From the NCBI RefSeq assembly GCF_020497125.1, contig NC_059075.1, positions 34,570,003 to 34,634,002 on the forward strand: a DNA stretch of 64,000 nt, written 5' to 3'. Positions 10,788 to 22,123 of this stretch are shown piece by piece. Every line of letters starts with the position of its first letter. Positions within the stretch are counted from its first letter, which is position 1. A program made the translations under genes and the position numbers. Source of the DNA: Mauremys mutica. Taxonomy: Eukaryota > Chordata > Testudines > Geoemydidae. The notes below the pieces were generated by a model. That model was not told the DNA's origin and ran no database searches. It worked only from the letters and a program-made list of their open reading frames with translations.

Positions 10788-11799
10788 GCAATGAAAATGA
10801 ATTAAGGAGAATGAATCCCGTTCAGCCCTCAAATGATTTACATTTGGGTTACTGCTCTGCTTTTCTCAGCTATCAACATTACAGGATACAGAAAGTATTG
10901 GGAATAGCAGATTTGGAAAGAAATAACAGTACCCTAAAGCTACAATGCATAAAGCCTTAGATCTTTATCGAGCTATTCAGCTGAAAGTCTTCATTCAACT
11001 ACAAAAGATTGCTTTCAAACATGTTGGATGTTAAAAATCCTATCAAAGTCTCTCATTTCTAATCTTTTTTAAAAAATCTGACCTGTATCAATTCAGGGTT
11101 GTGATTACCATGACCTGAGTGACTAGCTGAAATTCAGGGTCTTGTTTCTGTTAAGAGGAGAAATTGATGACAGTCAGGTATTTCTTTGATGTAACCCTGT
11201 TTATTTACAAAGAAGATACATAAAGTCCTGTTTCTCTGAACACAAGAGGAATTAAAAACAGAGGACTGTTTCTTTTCACATAATTCCAAGCCTCTTTCCA
11301 AGACAGCACACTGCCCAAAATTTCTCTCACTTATCTTTTTCTCAGTGTCATGCCATAAACCCTTCTCTGGCTGTCCTTAGGTTTCTGCTGTTTTCTCTGT
11401 CTCCTTCAGTGGTCTTTCTCTCCCCCACTCCCCAGTCTTGTACATAATCACAGAGCTGCAATCCAATCATTCCTCCTCCCCTACATTTGTTATCAGAACT
11501 TTTGGAAACTTTTTTCGCCACATGGCTCAACTCCTACTCTAACCTTGAATTTGGCCTGTGTTTTGGGCAGTCTCCTATTGTTTTAGGTGCCTAGTCCATA
11601 AAGGAGGTCGATTGCTTTTTTACATTTATTCTGAATGAAAGGAATCTGTTACACGCACCAGGTCCATGGAAATTTCACTCATGTTACAATTTCATGAACT
11701 ATCAGCATTTCACCAAAATGATGAGCAGAAATTAGAATTTGAGGAATTTCTTGCTGACAATAAAATCTGTAGTGATCTGGTTTCCTATCTACTTGAAAT

Positions 11800-12262
11800 G
11801 GAGTGTTTTGTAGTAGGACTCCTGGGTTCTTTTCCTTGCTCTGCCATGGATGCAGTGTCTCATAGGCTCAGAAATAGGATATGGGACTCTCATGTTTAGA
11901 AGTATTCAAAGACAACTCTGCCACCTTGATCCTTTTTTCCCCACTTTTTCTCAAGATTGTGCTATAGCAAGGCCAAAACCACACCCCAGCCAAAATGGAC
12001 GAATGAGAGAAAATGTGAGAAAATGCACAGCCCATAAAATATCCCTCCTGAACCTTGAAAGAAATGGTTGGCTACTTGAACTTATTTGACTCTCTACTCA
12101 TAATCACAAGACACTGAGCAAGTAACTGAACATCTCTCTGCCTTCGTTTATCTAACTATTACAGGATAGGTATAAAAACTAAGAAAAACAGGAGTCCTTA
12201 TTAATAAAGTTCTTGTGAAGTGTTTGAGATTCTAAGATGAAAGTTGCTCTATAAGGACAAGG
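11800..12262 (+). repeat. MIR-type SINE, split
   Basis: GACTCCTGGGTTCTTTTCCTTGCTCTGCCATG at 11817-11848 is the tRNA-derived head of a sense MIR. The second half resumes at about 12085 with AGCAAGTAACTGAACATCTCTCTGCC and finishes with GTGAAGTGTTTGAGATTCT at about 12230. About 235 unrelated bases separate the halves, either a later insertion or a region too diverged to align by eye. Confidence 0.55.
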
Positions 12263-12265
12263 GTT

Positions 12266-14485
12266 ATATTACCCAGTGAAAGGTGAAGAAGAATCTCACA
12301 AGATTAGGCAACTTCATCTCCTGTTCCTCCTGGTCTTCCTTTGCTCTTCCTAGTTAATAATTTATGTACATTGGATCACTCTTAATAATGTGAACTTGCT
12401 GTGTTCGAAAGAACAAAGGTCGCACTCCCCAAACCTAAGCTTTTCCTCTCCTTTATACCTATTTTTGTTGTTTGTATTTTACATATGTCCATGGTTATTC
12501 CTGTTACCGGCACGTCTAAGAATGCTATGAATTGGAGAACAGTAGACAGATTCATTTATCAACCTAAAATCAGTAACACGTTGTATAGTACTCTATTCAG
12601 CACAGACAGCCATGAACCTTTTCCGCAGCATAGGGCCCTTCCAGTAGTAGCATTGTTCCCTTTTGGATCTTTATTTGTTCATGCTGTTATGCTTGCAAAT
12701 AGTAAAACTCACCTAAAGGTGGCAGCAAACTTACACTACAAGGTCCAGGCCAGACTTTTCAATTACGTGTTCATGATATTTTTTTCTTGCTAAGGAAGAA
12801 TACATAAAGATTATTATCTAGTGTATTGTGTTGGGGGTAGGGGAAATAAATATCTGGCTGTTTTAGACCATAATTCTGAAAGAGAAAAGATTAGGGGAAA
12901 AAGGCAGAGAGAGAAAAGGATTTGAAACCTAAAGGAGAGAGAACTGTTGGACAACACTACAAGAAGTTTACTTTGCAGATAAAAATCATTTACTGTTTCC
13001 CTATTATCTACCTATCATCTGGGAATTAACTTTTATATTTAAACACTGTCACGTTGCAGGTGGACTCCACAGTGTCTGAACATAGTGGCTTTGCAGTTGA
13101 CACTCTATAGTTTCTGGTTTTCTGACACATAACATATTTAATGCAATCCCCCTTTTTTTATTCCTGTGGCTAGCAAACTGGTGTAGGGATATTTATGATG
13201 GGATATACTCTGCATATATCATAGATGAGGTGGGCATGCTTGAAAGGGCCAATTAGCCACTGTATTAGGTTTCAATGGCTGAGAATGATCATCAAATGTT
13301 CTATTGCCACGGTCTTATTATCTTCTGGTCCTTCTTAAGAATCATTACTGCATAAAAGAGATTAAATTCAATTTATTGAAAGGCAGGCCATTAAACCCTT
13401 GATATGTGCTGCATTGTGTGCATCAGATTTCATCGCCAAAAATGGATTTCTTACGGGAGATAACAGAAGATAATGAAGATAGAAAAATTATAGAAAACTA
13501 GGGTCCAGTGATTATCAGCACCATCAATATTTGCATATTTGGCCCCAAGGAGTTATTTGCAGCACATTTGGTTTATTTAGTGAGCTTACCTGAGCCAGAA
13601 AGAGTTTTGCTTTGCATTTATTCTGTACTTTCAAAAATCTCTAAAGAAGGGTGCTTGACTTTTTTCAGGCTTCCTGCACTCCAGCCAAAACTGGTATCAG
13701 GTGTCTTGCAGAGTGAAAATAATCAATGCACCATAAAATCCCTTAGACAAGTACAGTATATAGTTTTGCCTTTTGCTGCCTTAGCGAACTATTATAGCAC
13801 TGCCTCAAGATTAGGGCTTGAGGAACTCTGTTTATTTAAGCGTTTCATTTTCCCTGTACTTTAAAACTCTCCCTTTTGTATACACACTCCCTATGCTAGG
13901 TCTTATTTCATAATTGTCTGAGCTTCCCTTTTCTTCCTTTCCCAATCTTCAGCAGCCACCCTCTTCTTAGCTACGTCCCACGTATGCCCTGCCCTCTTTG
14001 TCCAGGTCATCTACTTCCTGGAAATCACAGGGCTCTTGAGTTTCTCTCTCTGATGAGATTTTGTGCCTCTCACACCCATAAACTAGGCATTAGACCCTTA
14101 TACTTCTCCCTCTTTTAAATAACAATATTAGAAGTCTTCTTAATAGCCAGGTCACTTACCCAATTTGAGGGTAAACTGAATCCTACAGCCTGTTATGTTC
14201 AGTGAATTCTACTACATCATCAGTATTGATTTTCAGATCTTTTAGACCTTGGCTATTTGGCCCTGAAGCAGGACTTTATATACTCTACTGTATTTTGTGG
14301 TTTTACAGTTACTGGGGACCCTGCAGAGATTAAGATGACAACAATAAAACCAGCCACATATATAATTTCTCTTTCTACATTTTGAACAGATTTTTCTCAT
14401 CTGCCATAACCCCGTGGCAGTTTTAAAGGGCCAAACAAATCAATGCAAAGGGATTGGTGCTAAAAGGGCAGGTTTTCTTTACTGT
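12266..14485. other. Unassigned stretch
   Basis: No gene recognised. Open frames of 130 residues (12401-12793) and 118 residues (13508-13864) are present. They have no recognisable domain, no flanking splice signals I would trust, and ordinary AT-rich composition, so I read them as chance. Confidence 0.5.
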
Positions 14486-14487
14486 TA

Positions 14488-14540
14488 TGCAGGAGGTCAA
14501 ACTAGATGAGCACAGTGGGCCGTTAGTTTCTATGAACTGG
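14488..14540 (+). mobile_element. CR1-like 3' end fragment
   Basis: TGCAGGAGGTCAAACTAGATGAGCACAGTGGGCCGTTAGTTTCTATGAA matches the short 3' end seen at 15866-15942. Only the last ~50 bases of the LINE remain. Confidence 0.65.
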
Positions 14541-15860
14541 CAACAGTTGCAAGCATGTGTGTGTCTGAATCTATTGCTGCTCAACCCCCCACCCCAAGTT
14601 TCAGTGTGCATTTAGTGCTTGCAAAAAGTGTTGGACTGACAGGAGAGATGCTTTTCACACACTCCCATGAAAAAGGAGTTTTTCTTTTGAGCAATTCTAA
14701 GGAGTGTTGCCATCCTCAGAGATTAGGCTTCTTAGAACAAGGCACATTACCTCCCCTTATGATAGCTAGGTAAGAAATTTCACATCCTCAAACCTTGACT
14801 TATGCTTCATCCAAGAGAATGAGTACCATTCAAAACCTCAGTACTACCCTGACAGTATATTGGTTCAGTTATGAGACATTTTGGAGAATGTCAGTGAATA
14901 AATCCTTGTCTTAGAGGCAGTAATGGAGTGGTAGGAAGTCTGAACAGTTTAAAATTACACCTGCAATGCTTTGGAGACATCATAAACCCAGAGGCTTTGA
15001 TAATCAGAGCTTCTACCAGAGAATTGATTCATCCTTAAGGACAAAACCCATAAACAGTGGAACTAGCTACCTAAATTAAATAGTACACATATATGTAAAT
15101 GTTTGCAGGATTAAGTCCTAGCCCATCTCCCTGGCCACAGGGACATCCCTGTCACAGCTCAAATCTCTTGGGACTCTAATTATACCCAAAGAGCACCTTT
15201 ATCAACAAGCTCAGAACGCATAGAGCAAAGCTTTGTCTCCTAATATAGGCAATGCTCATGCAGTCTACAGGCACATCCAGCTTTCTGTCATTATTCCACT
15301 CCAGCAAGGCTTAAAAAGAATCACCTGTCATCCCCAAGGAATTTAGTTCTCCTTGCAGCCCTCCCATTCACACGTGGCTACTCTGCTAAAACTCTCCTAC
15401 TTGTGGTGACTAAAAAGCTGCAGCTGAGAGAAATCACTAACCAGCCCTCATGCTGGGAATGTGGCAGATAAAAAGACAACTAAGCCTGAAGTAATATAAC
15501 TGCTCAGAGGCTGAGTTTTACCTGAAGTCTGTGTTTGTGACTAAATACACAGAATTGGCTCCATCCATGTTTTGGGTAAAGCAGCTCTCCTGGTCTCCCT
15601 TAATCTTGGTTTTTATTACCCACTGTAAGCAATGCTTTTTGGGTAAATGTTTTATAGAAGGTGAAACCTTAACACATTACACATTGTTTGTGCTCAGTCA
15701 CCTGTAGCTGTTTTTGTCAAAAGCAGACATATGGCTGTTTGGTATGTGGGCAGCAGATGAATTCTGTGATAGAAGCTAGTTAAGCTACCTATATGTTAGC
15801 TACCAGTGCTTAGACAGCAAGGTGATAGATGGATAGACAGGGCTTTACCCAGCTCCAGTG
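14541..15860. other. Unassigned stretch
   Basis: No exon, RNA gene or clear transposon is visible. It is of mixed composition with a few short open frames of no recognisable content. Confidence 0.5.
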
Positions 15861-15865
15861 AAGTC

Positions 15866-15942
15866 AATCCTGCATTGTGCAGGAGGTCAGACTAGATGAT
15901 CTTAGTGGTCCCTTCTGACCTTAAAGTCTATGAGTCTATAAA
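15866..15942 (+). mobile_element. CR1-like 3' end fragment
   Basis: GTGCAGGAGGTCAGACTAGATGATC, TTAGTGGTCCCTTCTGACC and TTAAAGTCTATGAGTCTAT form the well-known 3' terminus of an amniote CR1-group LINE. Better preserved than the copy at 14488 and in the same orientation. Confidence 0.78.
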
Positions 15943-18300
15943 AGAATTCCACTGAATTCTGGGGAAGTTGGTTTAGGCTTACAGAGTGAAGAATTTAGGG
16001 CATATGTCTCCACGTGTGTCCTAGAGATGCTTTAAGAGACACAACCACCAAGATAGTTATACCACTTTGCAGTTTTTAAATATTTGTAGAAATGAAAGGT
16101 CCCATGTGAAAAATCATACATCATTCCCACAGCTCCAAGGTGAAGAATTAAAGTTCAGGGAGCTATATCATCTACACTGGTTTATATAGGAGGTATACTA
16201 TCCAGAGCATTGCAAGCCAGGACAGTGCGGAGTCTGTTCCTGCTACTGATTTGGTCTTTGGCCTTTTTGACGAACCCTATAACCGCCTCGTGCCTCAGTT
16301 TACTTACAGTTAAATGATCATTCAAATATCTTCCTTGCAGGGTGTTGAGTTATGATGGTTAAACACCTTAAAATGTTTAGTGGCTGATACTGTTCTGACA
16401 TTGCCTTCAATGAGAATTAATTCCATTGACGTCTGGCATTTTACTGGAATAAAACTTGTCTAAGTGGGAGAGACTTTGAGAGGTAAATCCAGCATTGTAC
16501 CATCTTTCCCACTCTTCTAATGTTTAACATACAATGAGGAACAACTATGTTGCTTTCCTATAGAAATAGAAACAAGAATTTGACACTGGGGCCACTGAAT
16601 TTTACAGACAGACAGCATTCAAAGTGACAGGTATGCCACACCAAATGAGCAGAGAATTTTTCAGTTCTTTCCACATCAGTGCTTGCATTCTGCACTCATA
16701 GATAGTATGTGAATATGGCATGAAATGCCAGCAACAAGAAAATGGATAGTTTATTAGTGGAAAGCATTTTTGCATGCCCTATGCTTGGGACAAAATCATA
16801 TTTAATCTCTCTTTCTTTTTGTAAACACTATGTGGAAAAAACAATGGAAATAACATGTCTCCTAGTTCTTGCCTTGAATTCAAGAAGTACTGCACAGGAT
16901 TGTTACAGTGAAACCTCGGATACATTGAGACCATGGCCAGTGCTGGGGTTTACTGCTGTTGACCACCTTTATCTCTTGATCAGCCTAATGATATTTTCAA
17001 TTGCACTTTCACTTCCTCCCTGCATCCTTATGCTGAAATTAACTCCAGTGCCCATACCAGGCCTTCCACACTATGAAAGTCCCATAGTAGCAGTGAAGTT
17101 TGGCGGGGCACATAGTTTGAATACATATAGAGATTGTCTCCCTCCAACCCCGCCCAATCTATTAAACTACAATTCCACTGCATCTGGAGAAGGAGCTGTG
17201 GGAATGGGCCAGCAGTATGTTAAGGAAAGGATCCCTGAATTCATGCATAGATGAATAAGAAGGGGAGAAGGAACTTCCCTAACTGCAGCTATGTGGAGCT
17301 CATCCTCACTTAGTTCCTTGCACAAAACCTTCTTTACTTGGTCTTTTTCTCCTCTCTCAACCCATATTTGCTCTTCCCTACTCATAATCAATACTTGCCA
17401 GGTACTTCTGGGGTTCACAAACTTGCTCAGGTTCAGAAATGTTAATTTCTTGTAATTTACACCCATATTTTCCCCTCAAGAGTGAATCAATTAAAAAACA
17501 ACAGCCCTCTTTCTTAATTTTTCAAAGGAAAGAGAAGCCTATGCTGTATATTGGGTTTAGAGGAATCACCCCCAAAAGATAATTTGGTTCTAATGGAAGA
17601 TCAATATACGGGCTGTACTGATTTTTTTCATCACAATGATTTTCTCATACTTCCCCTCGCTGCTCCTTTTACCCACCTTATCTTTGTACTTGTTTTTCAA
17701 TCTTCCTGTTCCATTTCTACCTTAATTTTTCACTGGATTTTTTTCCCTCTTGTTTTCTTGTACTCTCCTAAGGACAACTCAATATGAGTTGACTTTGAGG
17801 TAACTTTTAAACTCACAGTGACTCAATGGGTACATAACTGGGCAAAAAGAATTCAGCCATTGTTAGTTTTGGCTTCTTTGTTCTATTCATAGGGCATTAT
17901 TCAGTCAGTCCACCATAAAACTTTTTCAGATGCTTAATAATTCTGGAAGATTGCTATTCAGGGACCATGGTTATCTTCAACAAGCCAGAAGGTTCTTGCT
18001 CCATTTGTGGCACATTTCACTATATGGCCGTCTGGAAGCAGTTGCTACTCCATGATGCAGGAAGAGGGTGGGTAAAATGTGGTGGCTGGAAGCAAAAGCC
18101 CAGTTCTACTTGATATGACATGCAACTAAACTTCAAGGTTTTCCTTGACTTGCACATAGGCAGCACAATGCAATGGAACTGGACGTTCTGGTGTTTAATT
18201 CAGTGAGACACTACAATTCATTTTATGCTGCTTTGATGATAATTAGCATGCCCCAGAAATCAGAGGAGCCTTGTCACCAAATTTAGGTACAGCAGACCAA
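15943..18300. other. Unassigned stretch with a degraded MIR
   Basis: From about 16255 to 16400 the order TTGGCCTTTTTGACGAACCC, CCTCGTGCCTCAGTTTACTT and CCTTGCAGGGTGTTGAGTTATG resembles the second half of a sense MIR SINE. A 170-residue open frame at 16742-17254 has no domain I recognise. Its middle contains AGTGAAACCTCGGATACATTGAG, a word resembling a Tigger-type terminal repeat, so it is probably non-coding. Nothing else is identifiable. Confidence 0.45.
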
Positions 18301-18324
18301 AACTAATCTGGGCCACTAATATAA

Positions 18325-18420
18325 GAGTCAGAGATTCCGAAGCTAGAAGGGGCCACTGTGTCCATCTAGTCTGACCTCTTGTATAACGTAGACCATAGAA
18401 CTTACCCAAAATAAGATACA
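18325..18420 (-). mobile_element. CR1-like 3' end fragment, antisense
   Basis: GATTCCGAAGCTAGAAGGGGCCACTGTG, CATCTAGTCTGACCTCTTGTATAAC and GACCATAGAACTTACCC are the reverse complement of the same CR1-group 3' end found at 15866, with a little more of the upstream untranslated region. Confidence 0.75.
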
Positions 18421-18629
18421 GTGCTGAAGTGATAGGTCATGGATCAGATGACCACTTTAGTCTTTACCTTCTGCTTATAGTGAACAAGAAGTGATGTGCA
18501 ATGTGCCTGTGTGGTACATTGGCTAAGTGCAGGTGATCCTCTTTCACTCTAGCGAGTGGCCCTGACAAGCTTCAGGGCCTGCTAGTTGCAGCTAGGAGAT
18601 ATACTCCTTTAACTCAAGTGGCTTGTGCT

Positions 18630-18752
18630 GCGGATGCTTAAATTAGAGCTTGATAAGTTTATGAACATGGCTGTATTATGGTGTTGCCTGTGATAGCAGG
18701 GGACCAGAGCTGATGACCCAGGAAGTCCTTCCAGTCATATGTCCTATGTACC
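18630..18752 (+). mobile_element. CR1-like 3' untranslated fragment
   Basis: TTAGAGCTTGATAAGTTTATGAACATGG followed by TATTATGGTGTTGCCTGTGATAGCAGGGGACC and a diverged CCTTCCAGTC end is typical of the CR1-group region between the ORF2 stop and the terminal repeat. Sense orientation, short and diverged. Confidence 0.6.
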
Positions 18753-18759
18753 TAAAGGA

Positions 18760-19279
18760 ATGGAGCTAATGTGAGTTCTGTAAAATGCCTTCCCATTGGC
18801 TTATCTAGGCTAAGACAAGAGTTAAATTTTGAAAACATGTCATAACTAGCACACGTTAAAGCTCTAGAATAGGCAGTTGTATTTTAACCTGCATTAGCTG
18901 ATCAAACTGTATTATTAGCTGTAGGGAGTCTCGAGTGCACCTCAACCACCTACCATATTAAACAATAACTGGTCCTGTCAACACTAGATTTTAAAATGTG
19001 TTAGTTAACATGTTTTAAAAATCACCTATTATCTTAGGGTAGACATGTTCCTATTATGGCCTGACAGCTGGCATTCTGAGAACCGACCGGTGGCCCAATC
19101 ACAGTAGAGCAGCTGGGGTGGAGCGGATTCAAGTCCTCAATGTTGGATGCTGTTTGTCATGGATCCACAGGATGTATGCTATGCCCCAGCTTTTAAACAG
19201 TCGATTGGAGGAACCACTTCTGTGTGCCAGACCCCCAGTAGATCTCACTCTTCCTTCAGGATAGGCCATGCAGCCTCAA
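18760..19279. other. Unassigned stretch
   Basis: No gene recognised. GC content rises toward the right, where the repeat-like block begins. Confidence 0.4.
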
Positions 19280-19800
19280 CCCCTCCGAGACTGAGCCTCT
19301 GGGCTCCAGCACTCCTGGTTCACACCATGTACTCTGCCCAGTGAGTACCGCTGAGATTAGGGTTGCATTTTTCCAAAACCAAACACTACAGGTCCCCCTG
19401 TTGCTTACTCTCTCATCCCCTGGAACTCACCTGTCAACTGCAGAGCTGTGGTGGGAAGAGCTGACGCAGAGCCTGCCTGCCTGTCAAATTGGGATGCAGC
19501 AGGGCATGTGGGGGAGGGATGTCTGTCCCTGGAACGAGAGGTCAGAGAGAGCTAGGACCCTGGGAGGCTAAGAAGGCATGGACGGCAAGCCCAGCTGCTG
19601 GCCAACCCGGCTGCTGGCCCTGCTCCTCAAGCACTGTGCACTGTCAGGATCCCTTCTCCTCTAGCAGCAGCTGCTTTTCCCACCCTCCTGCTGGCAGAGG
19701 CCAATCACAGTTACTGCAGTAACTGGCCTTTTGGTGTCCAATCAGCAGTGTTGACCGCACAGGTCCCCTTTCAACTGGACCTTCCAGTTGAAAACCGGAC
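19280..19800. repeat. GC-rich repeat-like block of unknown family
   Basis: This ~500-bp block is much richer in G and C than its surroundings and has the look of an interspersed repeat. Near its right end is a perfect hairpin with 11-bp arms, TTTCAACTGGA (19769-19779) and TCCAGTTGAAA (19783-19793), with 3 bases between, followed by ACCGGACACCTG. I cannot name the family from the sequence alone. The short open frames inside do not resemble known proteins. Confidence 0.35.
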
Positions 19801-19804
19801 ACCT

Positions 19805-20410
19805 GTCTGAGAGAGACTCCTGTTCAGAGACTTTTTTGCCTTCTTCAGGGATCAATGCACCTTACAAGTTTTTGCAGTGACACAAGGCTGCCTTTTTAAA
19901 ATGGAGTAGCATTTATTTGTCAACTGGAACACAGCATTGGAAGGCGTTAGGTTAGCACAGATAAGCAAAGGTAAAGACAGACAACCAGTGTCAGAGTTCT
20001 ACTGAGCCAGATTGCTGTAGGAACAATTTTGTCTCTGTCTTTGTCCCTTTGTCTTTAGTCCCAGGTGTGAACTGCTGTCTCTCCCCAAAGGGCAGTTGTA
20101 GACATATGATACCTTTTCCTTTTGTTCCCTGTACTGGACCTATGCTCAGCTTCCCTGCAGAGAAGTGGGTGGAAAATCTCCTTCCTCTTGGCTGTGGGTT
20201 GCTAGAGAATATCCTAATCATTGGGGTTTGCAATGTCCTTCCCAATCTTTCATGGATATGGGTTGGTTTCATCCAGTCCTTGAATGACCTGTTCATACCA
20301 GTCCAGACAGTTAAGTGACGCACATAACTCATGTCTCCTGCTTTACCCCCAAAACAGTTAACCCCTTTGCACCCACTGAATAGCAATCCCTACTTAAACA
20401 ATTCACTGCC
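19805..20410 (-). mobile_element. LTR-like block, antisense
   Basis: On the minus strand the block reads from AGTGGGTGCAAAGGGGTTAACTG, through a GC-balanced unique-looking stretch, to GACAAATAAATGCTAC (AATAAA polyadenylation-like signal at about 19912-19917) and then ~100 bases ending near CTCTGAACAGGAGTCTC. That order (long upstream part, AATAAA, short downstream part) is typical of a retroviral or Gypsy-type LTR. I could not find clean TG/CA ends or a target duplication, and no internal coding region flanks it. Confidence 0.4.
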
Positions 20411-21787
20411 ATGCATGTCATTCATAAAAATGCCCTGGAAAATTCCCCCTTTTACATAGTGTTATTACTAGTGCTTCAGAAAGGACGGCTGGAAGATCTA
20501 CCTGAATACCCAGTGGATGTGTGTGACCATGTTTGTGGAACTTTTGGCAGCCTTATCAATTGTCAGTCAAAAACGCGGCAATCAAAGTGATTTCTCTGAA
20601 AAGGTGGATCATTGACATTTGGACAGCTGGATGTTTTGTATTTCCTCACCTTGTGCTTCATTATTCACCTAAGCAACTCACTTAAGTTTATATGGTGAAG
20701 TCCAAAGAATTTCCACAAAGGCTCTGAGGCTGGCCTGTATACCTTGGAACGCAGAATAAAAGGAAAATTATTAGTTCTTGTAAGGCCAAGACTCTGGTTT
20801 ACCCTGTTCAATGGACAGCTAGAGCAAATGGTGTTTATGAAAAGGTCTTTAATAAGTTTCTTTGATATTGGAACTCTGCTTAGGAACATTGCCATAGATC
20901 AGAACCGATGGATGTGGGTTAATCTGCTGTAATACTTAGATGGTTTATGCCTTGAAGCATAAAGGATGAAGTCCTTGCCCCAATGAAATCAATGGGAGTT
21001 TTGTCATTGTCTTAACCTGGGGTGAAGTCCTGGCCTCACTGTTTATCCTTTCCAAAACCCTATGTTTGCCCTAATTTTTATAGTTCTGGATATTGTTATC
21101 CATATAAACATTCCCTCTCTCTTTGAACTTGCCAAATCCTTGGCCTCAGTGACATCCTGTGGCAGTGCTTGCATATTTATCTAGCAACGCAACCGAGTTC
21201 CTGGATTTTTGGTACCCCAAAGGGGAAATGCTTTCCTGAGAAGGGATTGCAAAGTACTCTATATGGCCAGAAACAGAGAGAATGCCGTATGGAGTACTTA
21301 CAGGGAGACTAACAGAAAGTCTAATGCCTCCATTTTTCTTATATCAGGTTCTTGTTGTCATCTAAATCTTAACCATTTGGGTGTGAAGAAAAATTCCTGT
21401 AGATTTTTAAATTGAGTCTTGGGGAAGAGTTCATTAGGGTATGGGTAAAGGAACCCACATCTCTCTCTTTTGTGTTAGGGTATTAAGCTCTCTGTTTAAA
21501 AACCACATCACAGAGAGGGTGGGTGTAAAGAAAGTTTATGTGGTGATAGTGGATGAATACATATAATTGGAATTAATATTTTCATGACCTCTGGAGGGTG
21601 ATCAGTTCTCACCTTCTCCAAGGTTCAGGGTAAGTTGGACTTCCAATAGTACACAAAAGCTACCTCTCCAAGTCAGGTCACACTGTAATCTCAGATCAAC
21701 TTGCATGACAGATTCAGAGGCTTTGCTCTTGGTTCTAGTCATCACAATTTCTCCTGCCAACTGGGGTTTACACAACAAATATTAGTA
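20411..21787. other. Unassigned stretch with repeat fragments
   Basis: At about 20965-21035, CCCAATGAAATCAATGGGAGTTTTGTCATTG followed by GGGGTGAAGTCCTGG belongs to the same foldback repeat family as 59600-59690. Apart from this and the CR1 scrap listed next, nothing is recognisable. Confidence 0.45.
21110..21180 (-). mobile_element. CR1/L3-like fragment, antisense
   Basis: TCTCTTTGAACTTGCCAAATCC, TTGGCCTCAGTGACATCCTGTGGCAGTG corresponds to the ORF2 C-terminal region of older CR1 relatives as read in antisense. It is short and diverged. Confidence 0.5.
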
Positions 21788-21795
21788 CTTTAGAT

Positions 21796-22115
21796 CAGGG
21801 GTTCTCAGCCTTTTTCTTTCTGAGCTGCCCCCCCGACCCCCAACATGCTATAAAAACCTCCACGCCCACCTGTGCCACAATAACCTTTTTTCTGCGTATC
21901 CAGTAGATTAAAAACCAGAGCTGGTGTTAGGAGGCAACAAGTAGGGCAAAGTTGCTCAGGCTTTGGCTTCAGCACCACGTGGCTGGGGCTTCAGCTTTCT
22001 GCCCTGAGCCCCAGAATTTCAAACACTCTCTCTGCTGTCTGGTTTATTTTGGAGGATCCCCTGAAACCTCCTCATGGCCCCCAAGCAGCCCCAGATTCCT
22101 GGTTGAGAACTGTTG
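21796..22115. mobile_element. Non-autonomous hAT element (MITE)
   Basis: The element starts CAGGGGTTCTCAGCC and ends GGTTGAGAACTGTTG, terminal inverted repeats that pair at 12 of 15 positions. It is flanked by a perfect 8-bp direct repeat CTTTAGAT at 21788-21795 and 22116-22123. An 8-bp duplication together with CAGGG-type ends is the hallmark of hAT transposition (Charlie-like in vertebrates). The 320-bp interior is non-coding, so movement would have needed a transposase supplied in trans. Confidence 0.88.
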
Positions 22116-22123
22116 CTTTAGAT

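Larger units (their letters stand above)
10251..11799. other. Non-coding stretch with candidate conserved element
   Basis: No gene or transposon recognised. The part from about 10590 to 10870 is AT-rich, low in repeats, and dense in transcription-factor-like words, which is how vertebrate conserved non-coding elements often look. Conservation itself cannot be seen from one sequence. Confidence 0.4.

Noticed and set aside
12401..12793. A 130-residue open frame with a hydrophobic start
   Set aside because: AT-rich codon choice gives hydrophobic residues by default. No family resemblance and no flanking exon signals.
16742..17254. A 170-residue open frame, the longest not assigned to a transposon apart from shadows
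   Set aside because: No recognisable domain or signal. A Tigger-like terminal word lies inside it, and there is no upstream promoter or splice context. It is most likely chance.
19991..20386. A 131-residue minus-strand frame
   Set aside because: It lies inside an LTR-like block and resembles no retroviral or cellular protein.
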